DNA of 64,000 nucleotides from Polytrichum commune (GCA_950295325.1 OX485808.1:3104501-3168500); one strand, 5' to 3'. Counted from the first letter of the stretch, positions 1 through 13,710 are shown. Translations and numbers: made by a program. The notes: generated by a model not told the origin, from the sequence alone.

Positions 1-2880
1 TGGTCCAAGTGGGAAATTTGGACAAGTGAGGGGGAATAGAGAGGATATTGGTTTTGGTGTCCAAAGAGCTAAAATGCTTACGGGACTGGAAGGTCATCAA
101 AATGGGGTCAGAAAGACTTAACTCATGAGAGTAACAAATTGTAGCAACATTTGTGTGAGAAGTATGTATATCCACCTAAGAATTTGTTTGGTAGGAACAT
201 TTATATTGACCTAATGATGTCTTTTCAACCACATCATAAGAGAGCAAAAGTGACATATTAATCTTTAATGCCTAGGGATTGGGAAATGAGAATCTACAAT
301 TGTCATGCATCACTGACTCTCATATAGATGTGAGAGGTTATTTACCTCATAATTACAAACTTCCGGAGGCAAGACTTATCATGTTTGTATAATGGAGTGT
401 TGACATGACAATTTCGTTCTTTAAATTGATGTTGTAATGATTACATTAATTTCTTATTTTCTTTTGATATGTACCACATTATGCTACTACAAAGCAAGAA
501 CTTAATTGAGAATACCACTTGTATAATTAGGCGATTAAAGTGCACACAACTAGGTACATTTTCACTATAATAATCATATCATACTCAACCCTTTTGAGGA
601 ATTTGTGATGATCTACACAATGTGTAAAAATTACATTTGGCAACATTGAGATCGAAGAGATTGTGCATTATCATAAGCATGTAAGCTACACATGGTGTCA
701 AGCCAGTGAGTGAATTGGGGTAAAAATACTTAGTCTATTGGGTTTGAGAGTAAAAGTACTTTCTTATGAATATCCTCATAGATTAAAGAATAGATGCATT
801 AAATGTATGATATCATCACCTTGATGTGTTACTAGATTACCTTGACTTGTTGAACCAAAATTTATAACAAATTGTCAAATATATGTTCATGTCCAAACTA
901 GGGGATTGGTTGATGAGGCATAAAGAAAATCATAAGTCGCATCTTCATAATTATAAGAAACTTAAGTGGCACATGTTGCGAATTTTCCTTGGGGGTCAAT
1001 TGACATGCAACTTTTTTTTGCATGTCACATGATGTGCACAAATTTTAATTTTTTTTCAGCTCAATTGATGTGCAACTTTTTCTCCATGTATACGCATATC
1101 AAATGGGATGTGATGTACAAAAACTTTGTAAAAAAGAAACATTATTGTCGTCCATTGTAAGAAAAACCACATGACTGGTTGTGATCACGTGGTCCACCCT
1201 AGTTTATAACTATAATAATACCATGGCAATTTCAATGTCCGAGGAGGAGGCTTGAAGTGTCGTCCGAAAATGTCGCCTTCTCAGCCAACCACGTTGCCCC
1301 TACGTTCCCATGCTTTCGTCGACACTGGAGAACCCTAATATATGGCGTCGTTATTCAATTATTTTGGAATTTGTTAAAATTTATCTTTGCACAAAAATTC
1401 CATCCTTGTTAAGAAAACACACAAGCATGATATAATTGTTTATATGTTGAAATAGAATGGTGCATACGGTTTAATCATTCGACAACAGTTTTTACAAATT
1501 GCCTTAAGACTACGTGAATATGTCAAGTAAGGGCCTATGGACCCTTAGCACTTGACACCGGTGCTCGAAACCAAATGGTGTATATGAATATTACACTACT
1601 AGCATTGAATGAAGAACACCGAAAATCAATAAATTAAAGTGGAAGCGTGGCATGACAAAGAACCTATTCACCATGAGGGCTAATTTATTGCAACCTTTTT
1701 GTGGTCGTGGTCGATTCTATGACTTTGCAAGAATGTGTGAGTGTCCGAGTGCTTGTCCGCATGTGTATAATACAATGTGAACATGCATCAAAATTATTGG
1801 GCAAGTATACTAATGTGATTTGGCTTCTAGAAACTTGCAATTTGGGATTAGCACAAGTCAAAACATGTCAAACCTCGACTTCAAACATTCTCTACCTTTG
1901 AATCCCACAATTATATGCATGCCGTAGAGGGCTCTTTATTCCCACTCCACCGCTTCCCTAATGTATATATGTATATATATACATGTATATCTCTACACTT
2001 TTTGCAAGTTGTCATTCCTATGCTACTCAAGACTCACATTTCAAACCTCATGCAGAATCTTCACTACATAGTCTTAATATTGTGGGCCACATTGATTCTC
2101 TAGAGCTCACACTATTTTTATTAATGAAAATGAACGTGGGCCACATTGATATTCAACCCACGCTAATTTTCTACTAGAAAATTAAAGTGGGTCACATTTA
2201 AAATAATAATAAAAACATTCTAGAAAATTAATGTGGGTGATAATTTTATTTTGTGCTACTTTTGTTGTATAACTAATGTTTAATGTGTTGATTAGAAGTC
2301 TTCGTGAAGCTTTAGGGGAAGACCTGGGGTCTTGGACCCATGTTAATTTCACCTTGACTAGGAAATTAGTGTCACCCACACTGATTATTTTTATGTTGAT
2401 TTTTCACCCACACTAATAGGAGTATTAAGTGTACATTATGGCATAAGTAAAGATATTTAGGGAGTGTGCCCTCCATGGTAGTGTAGGTACTAAGCCATAA
2501 TTCCATAATTCCATAATTCCTTAGCAATTGAATTCGTCCCAAGTGCAAAACTCAACATGGGTTTTTTTCCCCTCTTCTTTTAGTGGTGGTTGAGATATGC
2601 TTCCATTGAGAAAAATAATTGAAATGTTGAACTCACCTTTGTATTGGTGTAGTTAACTTTTTGGATTAAAGACAAAACCAGGGAACAAATCAGGGAAGAC
2701 TTAAAAGGTGACTTTTATCTCATCTAGGTGTCTTAGACAAGGTTCTTTAGGAAAAACATAGAATTATTTCACTCCCTTTTAACTTAGAACTGACAATTAT
2801 CTTAGGGGTAAGGGATAAAAACTCTAAAAACTCTCTTTGTCAGTACATACAAATGTGACAGTCTCTCACCTCACACTAAG
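1..2880. other. Intergenic, no gene seen
   Basis: AT-rich sequence with only short chance frames. Around 2085-2430 phrases like GTGGGCCACATTGAT, CACCCACACTAAT and AAATTAGTGTCACC recur in both orientations, relating it to repeat pieces at 13.2 kb and 62.0 kb. A small GC-rich patch at about 1240-1340 stands out but has no usable frame. Confidence 0.5.
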
Positions 2881-4350
2881 TCCCAGGCAATAGTCTGGCA
2901 GTGAGTTCATTTTAATTGGACCAGGTGCAGTGCACAAGCATAGGCACAACCATCGACTATAGTCTTTTCAAAAGTAACATCATTGAGTCTTATTTGTCAA
3001 AGCCAATGGCACTTTGATCTTTGCTATAGTCTTTAGTTCCACATTAACATAATTCACATCTGGTTATAGTCTTCAATGGATTCTTAGTTCATTAGAAACC
3101 GCAATTACAACAAGGCCATAGACTGGAATTATATGAATTCGATTATTACCAAGTCATGGTTACAAGAAAAGTTGGAATCACTATCCTCTGGAATAGGAAA
3201 CGTCCAGCCAGTGACTGTGTTGTCCTTTCGGCTTCCTCCAAAGCAACTGTCCAAGGCTATAGTCTTGCCACTAGGCCCTTCTATCTTCCATCATGACTAT
3301 TGCCTTCTCAATATATTGAGTTCATTTATAATGGGGATCACAGTCACACACACCCTCATTGGGGCTAGTACAGATTCCTTGATTTCATTTAATCATCTTA
3401 TTAGCGTATACCCTCACTTTCTTTATTGATTTCACATTCTTACTCCAGTATAAGGAGGCTCTCAGATTTACATCTGATTATACCATGGCAATCATCTCTC
3501 AAAAATCCTCTTAATATCCCAGACTATAGCCTTGTCCTAATTGGGTCTATCCTGGTCTCTCAGGGAAATTCCCTCGTCAATCACAAGGTCTATAGTCTTC
3601 ACTCCAGGTAATTGAGAATGAAATCTCATCATCCATTCCCACAGGAGGGTAATTTCTCAGACCATGGCCTGAAGCTATTATGAGGGATGATCTCATTTAC
3701 TAATGCAGACAATTGCCTGTCCGTGTTTACTCCCTCTAAATCCTTGTATAATGATTAACCAGAATATAGCCTGATTAGGTAATTGTATCATGCACTTATG
3801 TCCTTTCAATTTGTCTTGCAATCACCTACGCTTATTGCACATGGCTATGGTCTGTCGCTACTGTAGCAAAGTAAAAACAGTTCCTACAAAGGTAACTCCT
3901 TCATTTTGCAATCCCTGCAAAGTGTACGGACATACAGTCTCAGACTATATCCTTGACACTCACTTCGAATTAGTCTTCCATCCCAATATCAAGACTATGG
4001 CCCGAACTTGCAAATGATATTCAATAGACACAACAAAAGGTCAAGATGAATCTTTCAAACTATCACAATCCAGGATTCACTCCTAGAGAGATGTTAACTT
4101 AGTATTAATAAACAATAATATCATAAAGACAATTGCTATACACATCAGAAGTGTATTCAGGTACAGACTCGCACAAGAGTTCTGAATGACTATGGAGTTC
4201 AATCTCTCTCCCAGAGATAACTGCCTTCTATCTTTCTTCCTCCTCCCTTTATACTTTGTGAGGAGTCCTCTTTAGCCCTACATCCTTTCATATCAGACTA
4301 TAGCCTTGGAAGTTATGCTTTTCGAAATCTGAAGACTATAGCCTATTTAC
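2880..4350. repeat. Degenerate repeat field with recurring CTATAGTCTT core
   Basis: The palindrome-like core (AGA)CTATAGTCT or its C/T variants (CTATAGCC, CTATGGTC, CCATGGCC) recurs at about 2889, 2957, 3024, 3063, 3116, 3257, 3522, 3590, 3662, 3764, 3842, 3943, 3994, 4294 and 4331. Several neighbours are 67-72 bp apart, so this looks like an old tandem repeat of about 70 bp that has diverged. No gene here. Confidence 0.6.
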
Positions 4351-5129
4351 ATGGACAGTATCTTAGGATTCCAGTGCAGATTTTACCCCTTTTTACACTA
4401 AATTCTAATTCGCAAAAAGATAAACTAAAAATTGCTATCACAATTGGGTTGGAATTTATGTTTTTGCTATCGCTTAAATCGACCCAAGGAAAACAACCCA
4501 AGGAATTAGGTCTCAAGGAAGATGGAGGTAGTGTCTACAAGGATTGATGTTACATTGGACTAAATATTCTAAAAACAATCTATGTTCTTTCACTCCTTCG
4601 TTCTTTCTTTATTAAGCTTAATCTCCACTTTTATGATTCAACGTGTTTTCTCAATTGTGTATGATTGAGTCCTATGTGTGGGGACTCCTATCACAAATCA
4701 TTCACAAAGCTCAAGAGTTTGGCAAATTGTCAATGGCCAACAGTCAGGACAAAATCCAAGGTGATGTCTTTGGAGTAACCACATAGTCTTGAATTGTCAT
4801 GCATCATTCAACTCTTTATAATTGTAATCACCACCTTCATCTTCGGTGGACCTGGCAACTTATCTCATGATTCAACCACATATGTTAATGTAACATCAAC
4901 ACATCATCAAGATAGGTTATATTATTTGTTTATATGCTCTTAGTCTATCTTGTGCACACAAATATTCTTTACTAATTATCCATTTACTTCAGTAAAGTAA
5001 AAATATTCTCCTTTCAAGGTAACGTCATTGGCAACCTATTGTTTCCACAAAGTATCATCAGGTTTTGTCATCATTGCATGCATGCAATCTCTTTGTCTCC
5101 TTCCATTATGGTGCGATAGACCTACTTAG

Positions 5130-6420
5130 GCCATTTTCTCTCAATCTTTACCACAAGGTAATGCCTTTCACTTACTAGGCTATCTCTTGACCTAAGTCCT
5201 AGCCATTGGCCTATCGAACTTATATAGTCATGATTGTGCCCATCTCAGGCCTCTCACTCTTTACCTCTCAACCAAATCTCAGCTATAGCCTTCCTCTTTC
5301 ATTGCTCACGACTGCGCCCATCACGGGCCCTCTTAGTCGATTTACTTTCTCTAAGGTTATTTGCTTTCTTTGAGCTTTGTCAACTCCTAATCTTTAGTGA
5401 CACAACCATTTGCTCCCATTCATATAGGCTATCACCTTTCCTAAGGTTCTCAATCTTTCTATTTCTTTGTTTCACTTGGTTATGCCTTTACCCCCGTGCA
5501 TGTATCATATGTTTCTTGACCTCCTATTGGTCATGCCCTTATTCAAATTTCATAAGGTTATTGCTTTTATTTCGGCAATTAGTCTTCGCCTCCTCTCACA
5601 TGTTGGGTGAATTAATTAACCTACATGCTTCTGGCCTAATGACTCTCTCATGTCATGCATTCAAACTCTCTTACTCTCTCTAGTTCAACAACTTATGGCT
5701 CTTTGTTGGTCAACACTCTCTCATTCATCTAAAGATTATTGCTCTTTGCTATAGCAAGTTGCCCTTACTTCTCTTCACAAGTTGAGTAATCAACTTTATG
5801 CTTATTGCCTCTTACATTCTTACACGCATTTGCTCTCAATAGTTCTCTTAGTGACTACATTTGTCCACATTAGGCCCCAACAAACATTGCTTATTCTCAA
5901 TCTCATCTTCAGTCTATCTCTCATTAAGCCTATCGCCAATAACATGTTCACTTAGGATCAACTCTAATTCTCACAGTCTTTCTCCAACTCACTGTTAAGT
6001 TTATCTTTACCATCACTCACAATTTAATTGCTCTCATGTCACAGTCTTCTTATTTTTTCTCTCGGTCACAATCTCATCAGATTTACCCTCTCTCTCGGTG
6101 ATCATCTTCTCATAAGGCTATCGTCATAGTTCATTTACTCACCTTCACTCCAACTTTGATTGCTTACAAACCTTTCACTTGCTCACTTTAGCAGTTTACT
6201 TGCTTGAGTCCATACTTTACTTATTGCCCTCTCTCACCTACACTTCACATATTGACTGACTTCAAACCTCAAACTTCAAAATTTGAGCCACAACAATCAT
6301 AATTATATTCATTCAAAGAATTCAAATCACTCAGTACAGTCGATTGCCTTTCCGGCCTATGACTACTTGCCGATCTCAATCACTTAGCATTGGTGATGCC
6401 CACGACTTATGCCACTATGA
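5130..6420. repeat. Degenerate T/C-rich repeat field with AAGGYTATYGCC core
   Basis: The plus strand is T/C-rich and phrases such as ATAAGGTTATTGC, AAGGCTATCG, AGCCTATCGCC and GCTATAGCCTT recur at about 5155, 5183, 5282, 5353, 5428, 5557, 5735, 5930 and 6116, again with spacings near 70 bp. It may be a second part of the field at 2880-4350. The 149-codon frame at 5234-5683 is a product of this composition and is not called as a gene. Confidence 0.5.
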
Positions 6421-6762
6421 GACTGTGCCTATTCTTACAAAGGAAAATAGCCTAACTCCTTCCTAGCCAACCTCCTCTTATCACATCAACAGGGAAGAAA
6501 AGGTGGTTATACATGCCATAATCAAATTGATGTGTCGATATCCTTCTAATCTCACTCAATTTGAGATCCTAACTACCGTTCGCTATATGATAAAGCATAT
6601 AAGCTTGAAGATTGCCATTTTGGCTAGGCTATGATCAAAAAACTTAGTCTAAATGGGTATTTACCTTCTTCTCCAAGTAAATACTACATTTTTAAGGGGA
6701 GGGGCAGATAGTTTGTTTATGTAGCAGATGTTGTGCCATAGACTTTAGTGTACAAAAAAACT

Positions 6763-6786
6763 TATATATATATATATATATATATA
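6763..6786. repeat. (TA)n microsatellite
   Basis: About 12 perfect TA units, followed by ACATATATTA. Confidence 0.9.
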
Positions 6787-6799
6787 CATATATTACAAC

Positions 6800-8040
6800 T
6801 TGGGCCATTGTGCACACAATATGACGAAGTGTTTAAATGTGTCACATGATATTATTAAATTTACATGTAAATACATTGAGAAATAAAGAGGTATTTTGTT
6901 AAGGAGGTTTGAGTATCCAGGAAACACCTTGTAATCGTTGTTCATGATACATGTTTAGCTCCACTCCCATCACTTACCCATAAGGTCCAAACCTACAAAT
7001 TATTATAAGGTTCTCATTTTTTTTCGTTTATGGTTGTGGGTCAAGTATTTAGTGAGACCTTGTGTGGAAGCAAGTCCAAATAGCATAATATGAATTGAGG
7101 GAGAAAATATCATCATTTGCAGTGAAGAGGAGTTGAGATTGGACGGTCATCATGCCCAAAATGGGTGAAAATTATGAGATCATCATGGTGGTGAAACTAT
7201 ATTAAGAATACATATAAGATGGAGTGTTTGCTTGTGGAAAATAAATAAAAACTTGAAGAATTTGTCATGTAATTGAAAGTGTTTCTTGATGGCATGTTTT
7301 GATGATGAACACCATTAGCCACACGCTTGGTTCAAAAAGAGAATCACTTGTCGGGCACCTAGCAACACATATGTACCCTAGATAAGCTCCCATTCATATT
7401 TAACTATAACAAATAAACAAAACTCTTCCCATGGACCATGGATTTTGTGTTGTGCAAGCTCCCCCCCCCCCCCCCCCCAACACACACACACAATAAGCAT
7501 GTACCTATCACCACCCACAAAATCAACATGGACAATAATAACATGCCCTACAATGCACAAATCCTATCCACCTATGGGTCTCAAAACAAAACAAGAGCTT
7601 TGTGAATCTTCCCAAACAAAAATGTGAGCTATACGACGAACCAAACTACTTAGGAACCAAACTACTTAGGTTACAAAGCCACTTGATTAGGGTCCTCTTA
7701 AGCTTAGTTCAAAGGTCAAGACAAACGTAACACTAAATGAACACAAAGTTCAATGGGCCTAGATTTTTCTTAACATAGTCCTATGTGGTACATGGTTAAG
7801 ATGATGATGTGGCAATAGAGAAATGGACGAGTTGGTTGGTTTTGGCGGTGCTTCAAATTGCCATGGGATTGTCTTGCTTTCCAAGTTCCCCATTGTTAGC
7901 TTTAAACTCCCATAATACCTCAATTACTTTGCCCGGGCTCACACAAATTTCCCCACATGCGACGCCAGGGTCATTAATTTGACACTCTAAAATGGAGTCA
8001 TAGATATGGAGAACACCATCAATGGCATCTACTACACTAA
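6800..8040. other. Intergenic, no gene seen
   Basis: No reading frame with recognisable content; the only structure noted is the poly-C/(AC)n tract. Confidence 0.4.
7461..7478. repeat. Poly-C run of 18
   Basis: Eighteen uninterrupted C followed by an (AC)n stretch to about 7492. It is the longest of a dozen such runs in the window. Confidence 0.9.
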
Positions 8041-8245
8041 ATGTTGTATTTAGTGTCCTAATAATGGCATTTTATGCCACTGTGGGAGCTTTTCTAATTA
8101 CACTTTCCATGAATAAGTTTACAAATATATTCAAGCCAACTTCCCTTTAGTTCTTCCAAATGGCGATCATTGAAACAAAAGTTTGGTAATTTATGCATCT
8201 TAACATTTTTTGTGATGCATGTTGTCATGGATGTAGTTCTTGTAT
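8040..8245 (+). repeat. Dispersed repeat D, copy 1
   Basis: Shares with 33275-33615 the order GTATTTAGTGT / CTGTGGGAGCTTTTCTAAT / TGAATAAGTTTACA / AAGTTTGGTA / GCATCTTAACATTT / GTCATGGATG. Diverged, same orientation. Confidence 0.5.
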
Positions 8246-8689
8246 GAGCTCCAAAAACAATGAGGAAAATGGCTAAGGTAGACACATAACATTATTCAAA
8301 TTCATAAGAATGTTCTATGGGGTTGACAATATTATGTGGAATATTCCCATACTCATACCAATATACAAAGACTATGTAGGAATATTCCGTGGAATAATGT
8401 CAGTCCCACATAACAATGTTATGCAACACTTGTTCGGATACTTTTTCTTAGTAGGACACTTGTATTTGAGTGGTTTGTGGTTCGGTGTGGCTCTAAGAAT
8501 GGATACCATGAGAGGTGTTTACAAAGGATTGGATGACATGCTTGAAATATGATAACCATTTTAAGCTCAATAATTCTAATTCGGGGGGGGGATGTTACTA
8601 TACGACCATGTCATGAGCACAAAAATCTTCACTTTAATCAAGGAAGAAGATATCCATATGAGCTTAGTGTCCATGGACATTTTTGAGCA

Positions 8690-8880
8690 TAAGTGGTCAA
8701 AATCCTAGTATTTCCAATTCAAACCAGTTACATGTTGTGATATTTTGATAATAAAAATTTATCAATTTTAAACATATTCCACATATTCCTCTCGAATGAT
8801 CAATAATTTTCCTGAAGTCTTGAACTTTAACCGGTTATTTTTCAAACTCAATCAGTTCATTTGTAACGAGCGGCCCAATG
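8690..8880 (-). repeat. Family A dispersed repeat (ACCGGTT repeat), reverse copy
   Basis: Read on the plus strand the order is GTGGTCAAAATCCTAGT, AACCAGTTACATGTTGTGAT, CTCTCGAATGAT, CCTGAAGTCTTGAAC, TTTAACCGGTTATTT, CAAACTCAATCAGTTCAT, TTGTAACGAGC: the complement of the family A order seen at 20.1 and 34.8 kb. Confidence 0.75.
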
Positions 8881-9110
8881 TCCTCGTTTGTTGTATGAGA
8901 TCCAAAGATTATGAGGATAGTGATTACAACCTTGATTTGGAGTTTAATAACTATCTTGTACCCAGATGAGTGTTTTATGTCATAGGAGAAATGGACTAGT
9001 AAAAAAATATTAACCATTGAAGGGTTGTCTACCTTACGGCCTTGGTTTGAACTTGGCTTGATTTTGATTTGCTACATTAAAAATATACCATCTTCATGTA
9101 CTACTTAAGT

Positions 9111-9481
9111 ATTAATCGCGCCCCGGGCTAAATCACATCTTCATTCGGTTGGGGCCTACCCCTCCCACGCCTCCTTCACTGCTCGGTCATCCTGCCCGCA
9201 CCTGCATGGGAACTCTTCCTCGTTGGGAATCAATGTGATAGTACTCGGTCACTTAAGCCATTAAGCTCCTTTGGCATGTGAAGGAACTCCATTAATTAAC
9301 TTGGGAATAACAGAAGTGATGTCAACTTGAATATTTGTAATTTTGACTGGGTATTATCACATTGCTTCCAAACGAGGAAGAGTTCCCACGCATGTACGGG
9401 CAAGAAGACTGAGCAGTGAAAGAGGCATAGGAAGGGTGGGGCCCAACCGAACGAAGATGTGATCTAGTCTAGGGCATTAAT
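9111..9481. mobile_element. Fold-back (long inverted repeat) element
   Basis: Two arms of about 130 bp, 9111-9242 and 9350-9481, are inverted copies of each other: CACATCTTCATTCGGTTGGG and GAACTCTTCCTCGTT in the left arm, their complements in the right arm. A spacer of about 107 bp lies between. The outermost bases are ATTAAT at both sides (9111-9116 and 9476-9481), either target duplication or arm end. No reading frame inside; a non-autonomous DNA element is the likely nature. Confidence 0.85.
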
Positions 9482-9489
9482 CACATGTT

Positions 9490-12400
9490 TCATATCTTAG
9501 GAAAAGTGGCTTGTTGGAAAAAATAACCAATTAAGACACATCTCCCTTAAATAGATATATGTGAGTGCGTGGGTTTGCTTGTGTACCACATTTTAGTAGT
9601 CAATATTCCTCGCCATACTTGGAAACCCAAATGATTCCTCTAACTTTTAAAAAAGGGTCTATGATTGCTTAGCAGTCCCGCCAATCTAATTTTAAGAATT
9701 GCCACAAAGCCTCGTACACGATTGCAGCATAAATATGGCGTTTATTCTAAAACGGTCTTCACTTAAAACTTCTAAAACTTGCTTGTTTTTATGACCACCT
9801 TGGACAAGTACCTCCTAGTGGCCCCGCTTCTAAAAGCGTATGTCTAAAGGTTGCCTTATATGTACGTCGAGTTTAAGTTTTGTGGTCTTATTTGGGAACA
9901 AAACCTCGATACTTTAAAGTTATCGCCAAAAAACGAAAGTGAGCGTGTGGCGAACCAACGCCATGAAGAGATTTGGGTTGGTTTACCAAACTATATATAG
10001 AGAGATTTGGTAAGAAGTTTTGAGGTCTCGAGGGCGTGTTTACACTACACCGTACAAGATACTTAGTCTCGCTTACTATTTGGAAATACGCAATGCTATA
10101 ACTTTTCATTATACATCTTGTTCTTCATTAATAAAGGTTGAGTTGGTTGGTCTGGACATTATAGAACATTCAACATTTTTATTTGGTTTAAGTTGACATC
10201 AACTGTACAAAATTATAGCATTGTGTCACTTCAAATAGTAAGTGACACAAAATACTAACTGCAACCATAATGCTTTGTCGGTGGATTGAAAGATCTCACA
10301 TGCTAACTCATCCTAATATGTATACAATTGAGGTTGTAGCTTTGATCAAAGGATAAAGTGTTTCTCATTCACACCATCTCCCTACAATGAATCAACCACA
10401 ACTACAGAGAACGTAAGTATACTTTATGGTTAACCATGATAGCTCATTGTGATTTTATTTATATGATTTCATTTAAAGTCACAAGTAGTTACACATGCCA
10501 TCTAATGTCACACAATTTTTTTGGGGGGAATGATGCTCAGGGGGTGCTATTCAAATTGAATATGGACCCCGGTGCAAGAAAATGGGCATTTGTGGGGGGC
10601 CTATTCTACTTTTGGATATATTGTTGTGATTGTCATGATATTATGTAATTTCCAAATATCATCTCTCTCTCTATATATATATAGGGGGGTTGATTCCATC
10701 AATTAGTTTTTCTCTCTTATAAAAACCAATTGTTTTGTACAAAAACATATTGTGCACGTGTAGTCTAGTGCCAAAAATTGCATTAGGTGTCCATACATCA
10801 AAAGAAAACCATACACACTCAAATACCTAACAAACAAGTTCACACGGGCTATGAAAATTCAGCCAACGACAATATAATGAAACACGAGCATGCCACCAAT
10901 TCCATGCACATAGTCCGAAGCATTATGAAAAAGACATAGAGGTTCATGCCAACCACTATTTCCATTCTCAAACATGCACTAAACCAAGTGGATACAATCT
11001 CAATGTCCAACAATGAAACCTCTCGATCCAAAACAAGTGATTGTAAGCTTGACATGCCTAAGTTGTAACCCTTGTGTGATCCCTCAACAACCCAACTAAC
11101 AAGAAGAAGAAAAAAATCTTGTGCAAAACCCTTGCCCCATCCTAAACCCCAATACTTGCCCCATTATTGGCAACTCCCTTGATGGGTACCACTCAACGCC
11201 CTTCAATACCCATTGTACAACTTACACCCAATCTTGTCCTCTCATATGACCCTAAGCACTTTGTATTATCTCCATACTATATAAATTTCAAGACATTTTT
11301 CACCTTCCTCCATTAACGTATACCCTTATTTATTTTATGTAGGGGTTATTTCAGATTCTTGTCTTTATAAGTGGTTCATTTTATTACATTTTATAAATAA
11401 AATGGGCCCTTTCCTTGCTCTCACATGGTTTACAATATGTATACTACCCTCAAAAAATGATAAATAATTTCATGTGCATCCCCGTTCACCCTTCCATAAC
11501 TAATCCTTTTGGGCAAAACGCCCGTAAGGGACATTAGGGTTCATGGTCCATTGGTAGTAGTTGATATCGGTCTGGTATACATGTGAGTGCATGGTATCAA
11601 TAACCAACAATCAATTATGGTATCCAAGAATCTACTGTGGGCATCGAAATCATAATACCACTCAAATATTGATATTTGATGGGTACGTCAATGTGAGAGA
11701 TCATTGCATACATGAGTTACTTATTATGTGGATCAATACCATTCTAAACCATATTCATGTTGGGATGGTTTTACCACATGTATGAATGTTCTTGCATGGT
11801 GTATAAACCCCATTGGTATCGGAAACAAAAATATCGTCAAATAAGCATACCCTCGTGGTATAGAAATTTATGAAATCCTCATTATAGATATGTGAGTGGG
11901 CTCAAACAAAGATGATACTAGTCCAACACGTGTAGCTATCGCATGTTGCAACATTCATCCTCAACTATGATAGGTAGATCATAATGTTATGTAACTAATC
12001 ATCAAGTTATCATCAATTATGGCAAGATAGAGAGAGAGAGGGAATTATCGCAAACGAGAGTATTGATGAATGGGGTTTAGTTTTGTTTGTCTCCACCAAT
12101 ATTTTTTGGACTAACATGCAAAAGTGGTGCCGTTTCATCACATTCTCTTGATGAAATCCCCTTTGTCTTCCGACGCTCATGTAAAACAAGAAGGAGCTTT
12201 TTGCATAGAATGTGCTACTACGTGTGAATGAATGGCGGTCGCTATTTCATCAAGAGGATGGATGGCTTCCCCCCCCCCCCCCCTTTTCATCACAATCAAC
12301 ATTATTTGTCGGTTTTGCTTTTTCGACATTCAAAATAGAAATCAATGTACCCACCCATCCATCATCCCCATCCCCATCTCGCTCGGGACCAACAACTTTT

Positions 12401-12600
12401 GTCCTTTTGCAATCGTGGTATTCAAGGTGGGAACTACTTTAAAGGCGGGGAGATGCCGCCAAGTTCATATTTATAAACTTTAAAGCTGTAACATACCTAT
12501 TTCTAGGGTGTCATGGTGCAAATAAAATATGATGATTGTGCCCCAACCGGCAACTTGAAATAAATATGCATACGTATCCAAAATTGTTTGTGTTTAGTTT
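9490..12600. other. Intergenic, no gene seen
   Basis: Short chance frames only. A (CT)n-(TA)n microsatellite is at about 10663-10683 and a 15-base poly-C run at 12269-12283. Confidence 0.4.
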
Positions 12601-12607
12601 CTTGTAA

Positions 12608-12975
12608 GGGTCACTTCACACACACAAGCCAACAAGGGCCATGACCATGTAATTGTGAGGTTCCTTGATTCTCATTCAAAGGTTGTACCGCTCATATGGT
12701 CTGCTAAAATTTGCGTCAGGCCTATCTCTTGGAGGTGGGTCTGATGCAAATTCCAACACATCATGATTTTATTTATTTTTATTTTATTTTTATAATTTTT
12801 TGTAGTATGTCATATAGGAGTACATGTAAACTTTTCGCCCATGATAGTTTCTTTGGGTCCTTAAGCTTTCGCTTTCTAGTATGAAGTGAAGTTGAACGGT
12901 CTCAGCCTTTTCGACCAATAAGAGTTTTTGGAATGCAATGGTCACGGGCCTTCAATCTCGTGTGTGAAGTGGCCC
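12608..12975. mobile_element. PIF/Harbinger-like MITE, 368 bp
   Basis: Left end GGGTCACTTCACACACAC and right end GTGTGTGAAGTGGCCC are inverted copies. The 3-bp direct repeat TAA flanks it (12605-12607 and 12976-12978), as expected of the PIF/Harbinger superfamily. It shares its ends and an internal palindrome (GTGGGTCTGATGCAAATTCC) with the 1.3-kb element at 60579. Confidence 0.8.
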
Positions 12976-13084
12976 TAAGTTAAAACTCGAGGGAGTGGCA
13001 TGACATGATGATTGTTAAGTGTTTTATTGGCCCTTTCCTTATGGACGTGGCACACCAAATTTGGGTCAAGAAACCCACACCCAA

Positions 13085-13310
13085 AAAAAAATTCACTTAT
13101 TCATAAGAGGCGTTATTAGAAAAGTTACCACAGTGACATAAAATACCATATGACATTAAATATCATATTTAGTGCAATACTTTTAGCAAATAATGTTGCT
13201 ACGAAAAATATTTTCAATGAATAGTGTTGAGATGAACAATGCTTCCTAGATCTTTTGGTGGCACTAATTTCATGATGTAAAGAAATTTATTATCACCTTC
13301 ACTATTAGCC
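13085..13310. repeat. Dispersed repeat pieces D (reverse) and F
   Basis: 13085-13165 is the complement of the TGTGGTAACTTTTCTAATGAC / CTTATGAATAAGT part of repeat D. 13207-13310 (GAATAGTGTTGAG, AATGCTTCCTAGATCTTTTG, GTAAAGAAATTTATTATCAC) matches the complement of 61985-62085. Confidence 0.6.
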
Positions 13311-13599
13311 CTCCCTTACTAATTGGGACAATTAGTGTTGTAGAGGGCTAGGGATTCACAATGTTTGTGTGAACTCATATGTTGTGAAGGTGAAAATGCA
13401 GTGAATTATATTATAACTTGTAGATGACTATTTTCAAATGATTTGACTCCAGAAATATAGTTAGAGACCCCAAATTACCCTATTGGTGCCAAATTGGAAT
13501 GAATCGGTCCTCAATCTTGTGGGACTATTCTTTTGCTAGAGCCCCTTCATCCACGATGAATGAGTATCAATGATATCAATCATATAACAACATCTTATT

Positions 13600-13710
13600 A
13601 CATAAATGTTTAAATGAACTGAAAGTAAGTTGGGATGACAATGTTTGTAGATTTATCCATAGAAAATGTCATTAGAAATGTTACCACAACGACACAAAAT
13701 TTAGTGTAGT
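13600..13710 (-). repeat. Dispersed repeat D, reverse partial copy
   Basis: Contains AATGTCATTAGAAATGTTACC and GTAGATTTATCCATAG, the complement of the repeat D core at 33.3 kb. Confidence 0.45.

Noticed and set aside
1233-1340. GC-rich patch with ATGTCCGAGGAGGAGGC, possible gene remnant
   Set aside because: The frame stops after a few codons and no neighbouring exon or domain was found.
5234-5683. 149-codon hydrophobic frame
   Set aside because: It results from T/C-rich degenerate repeats and has no domain or splice context.
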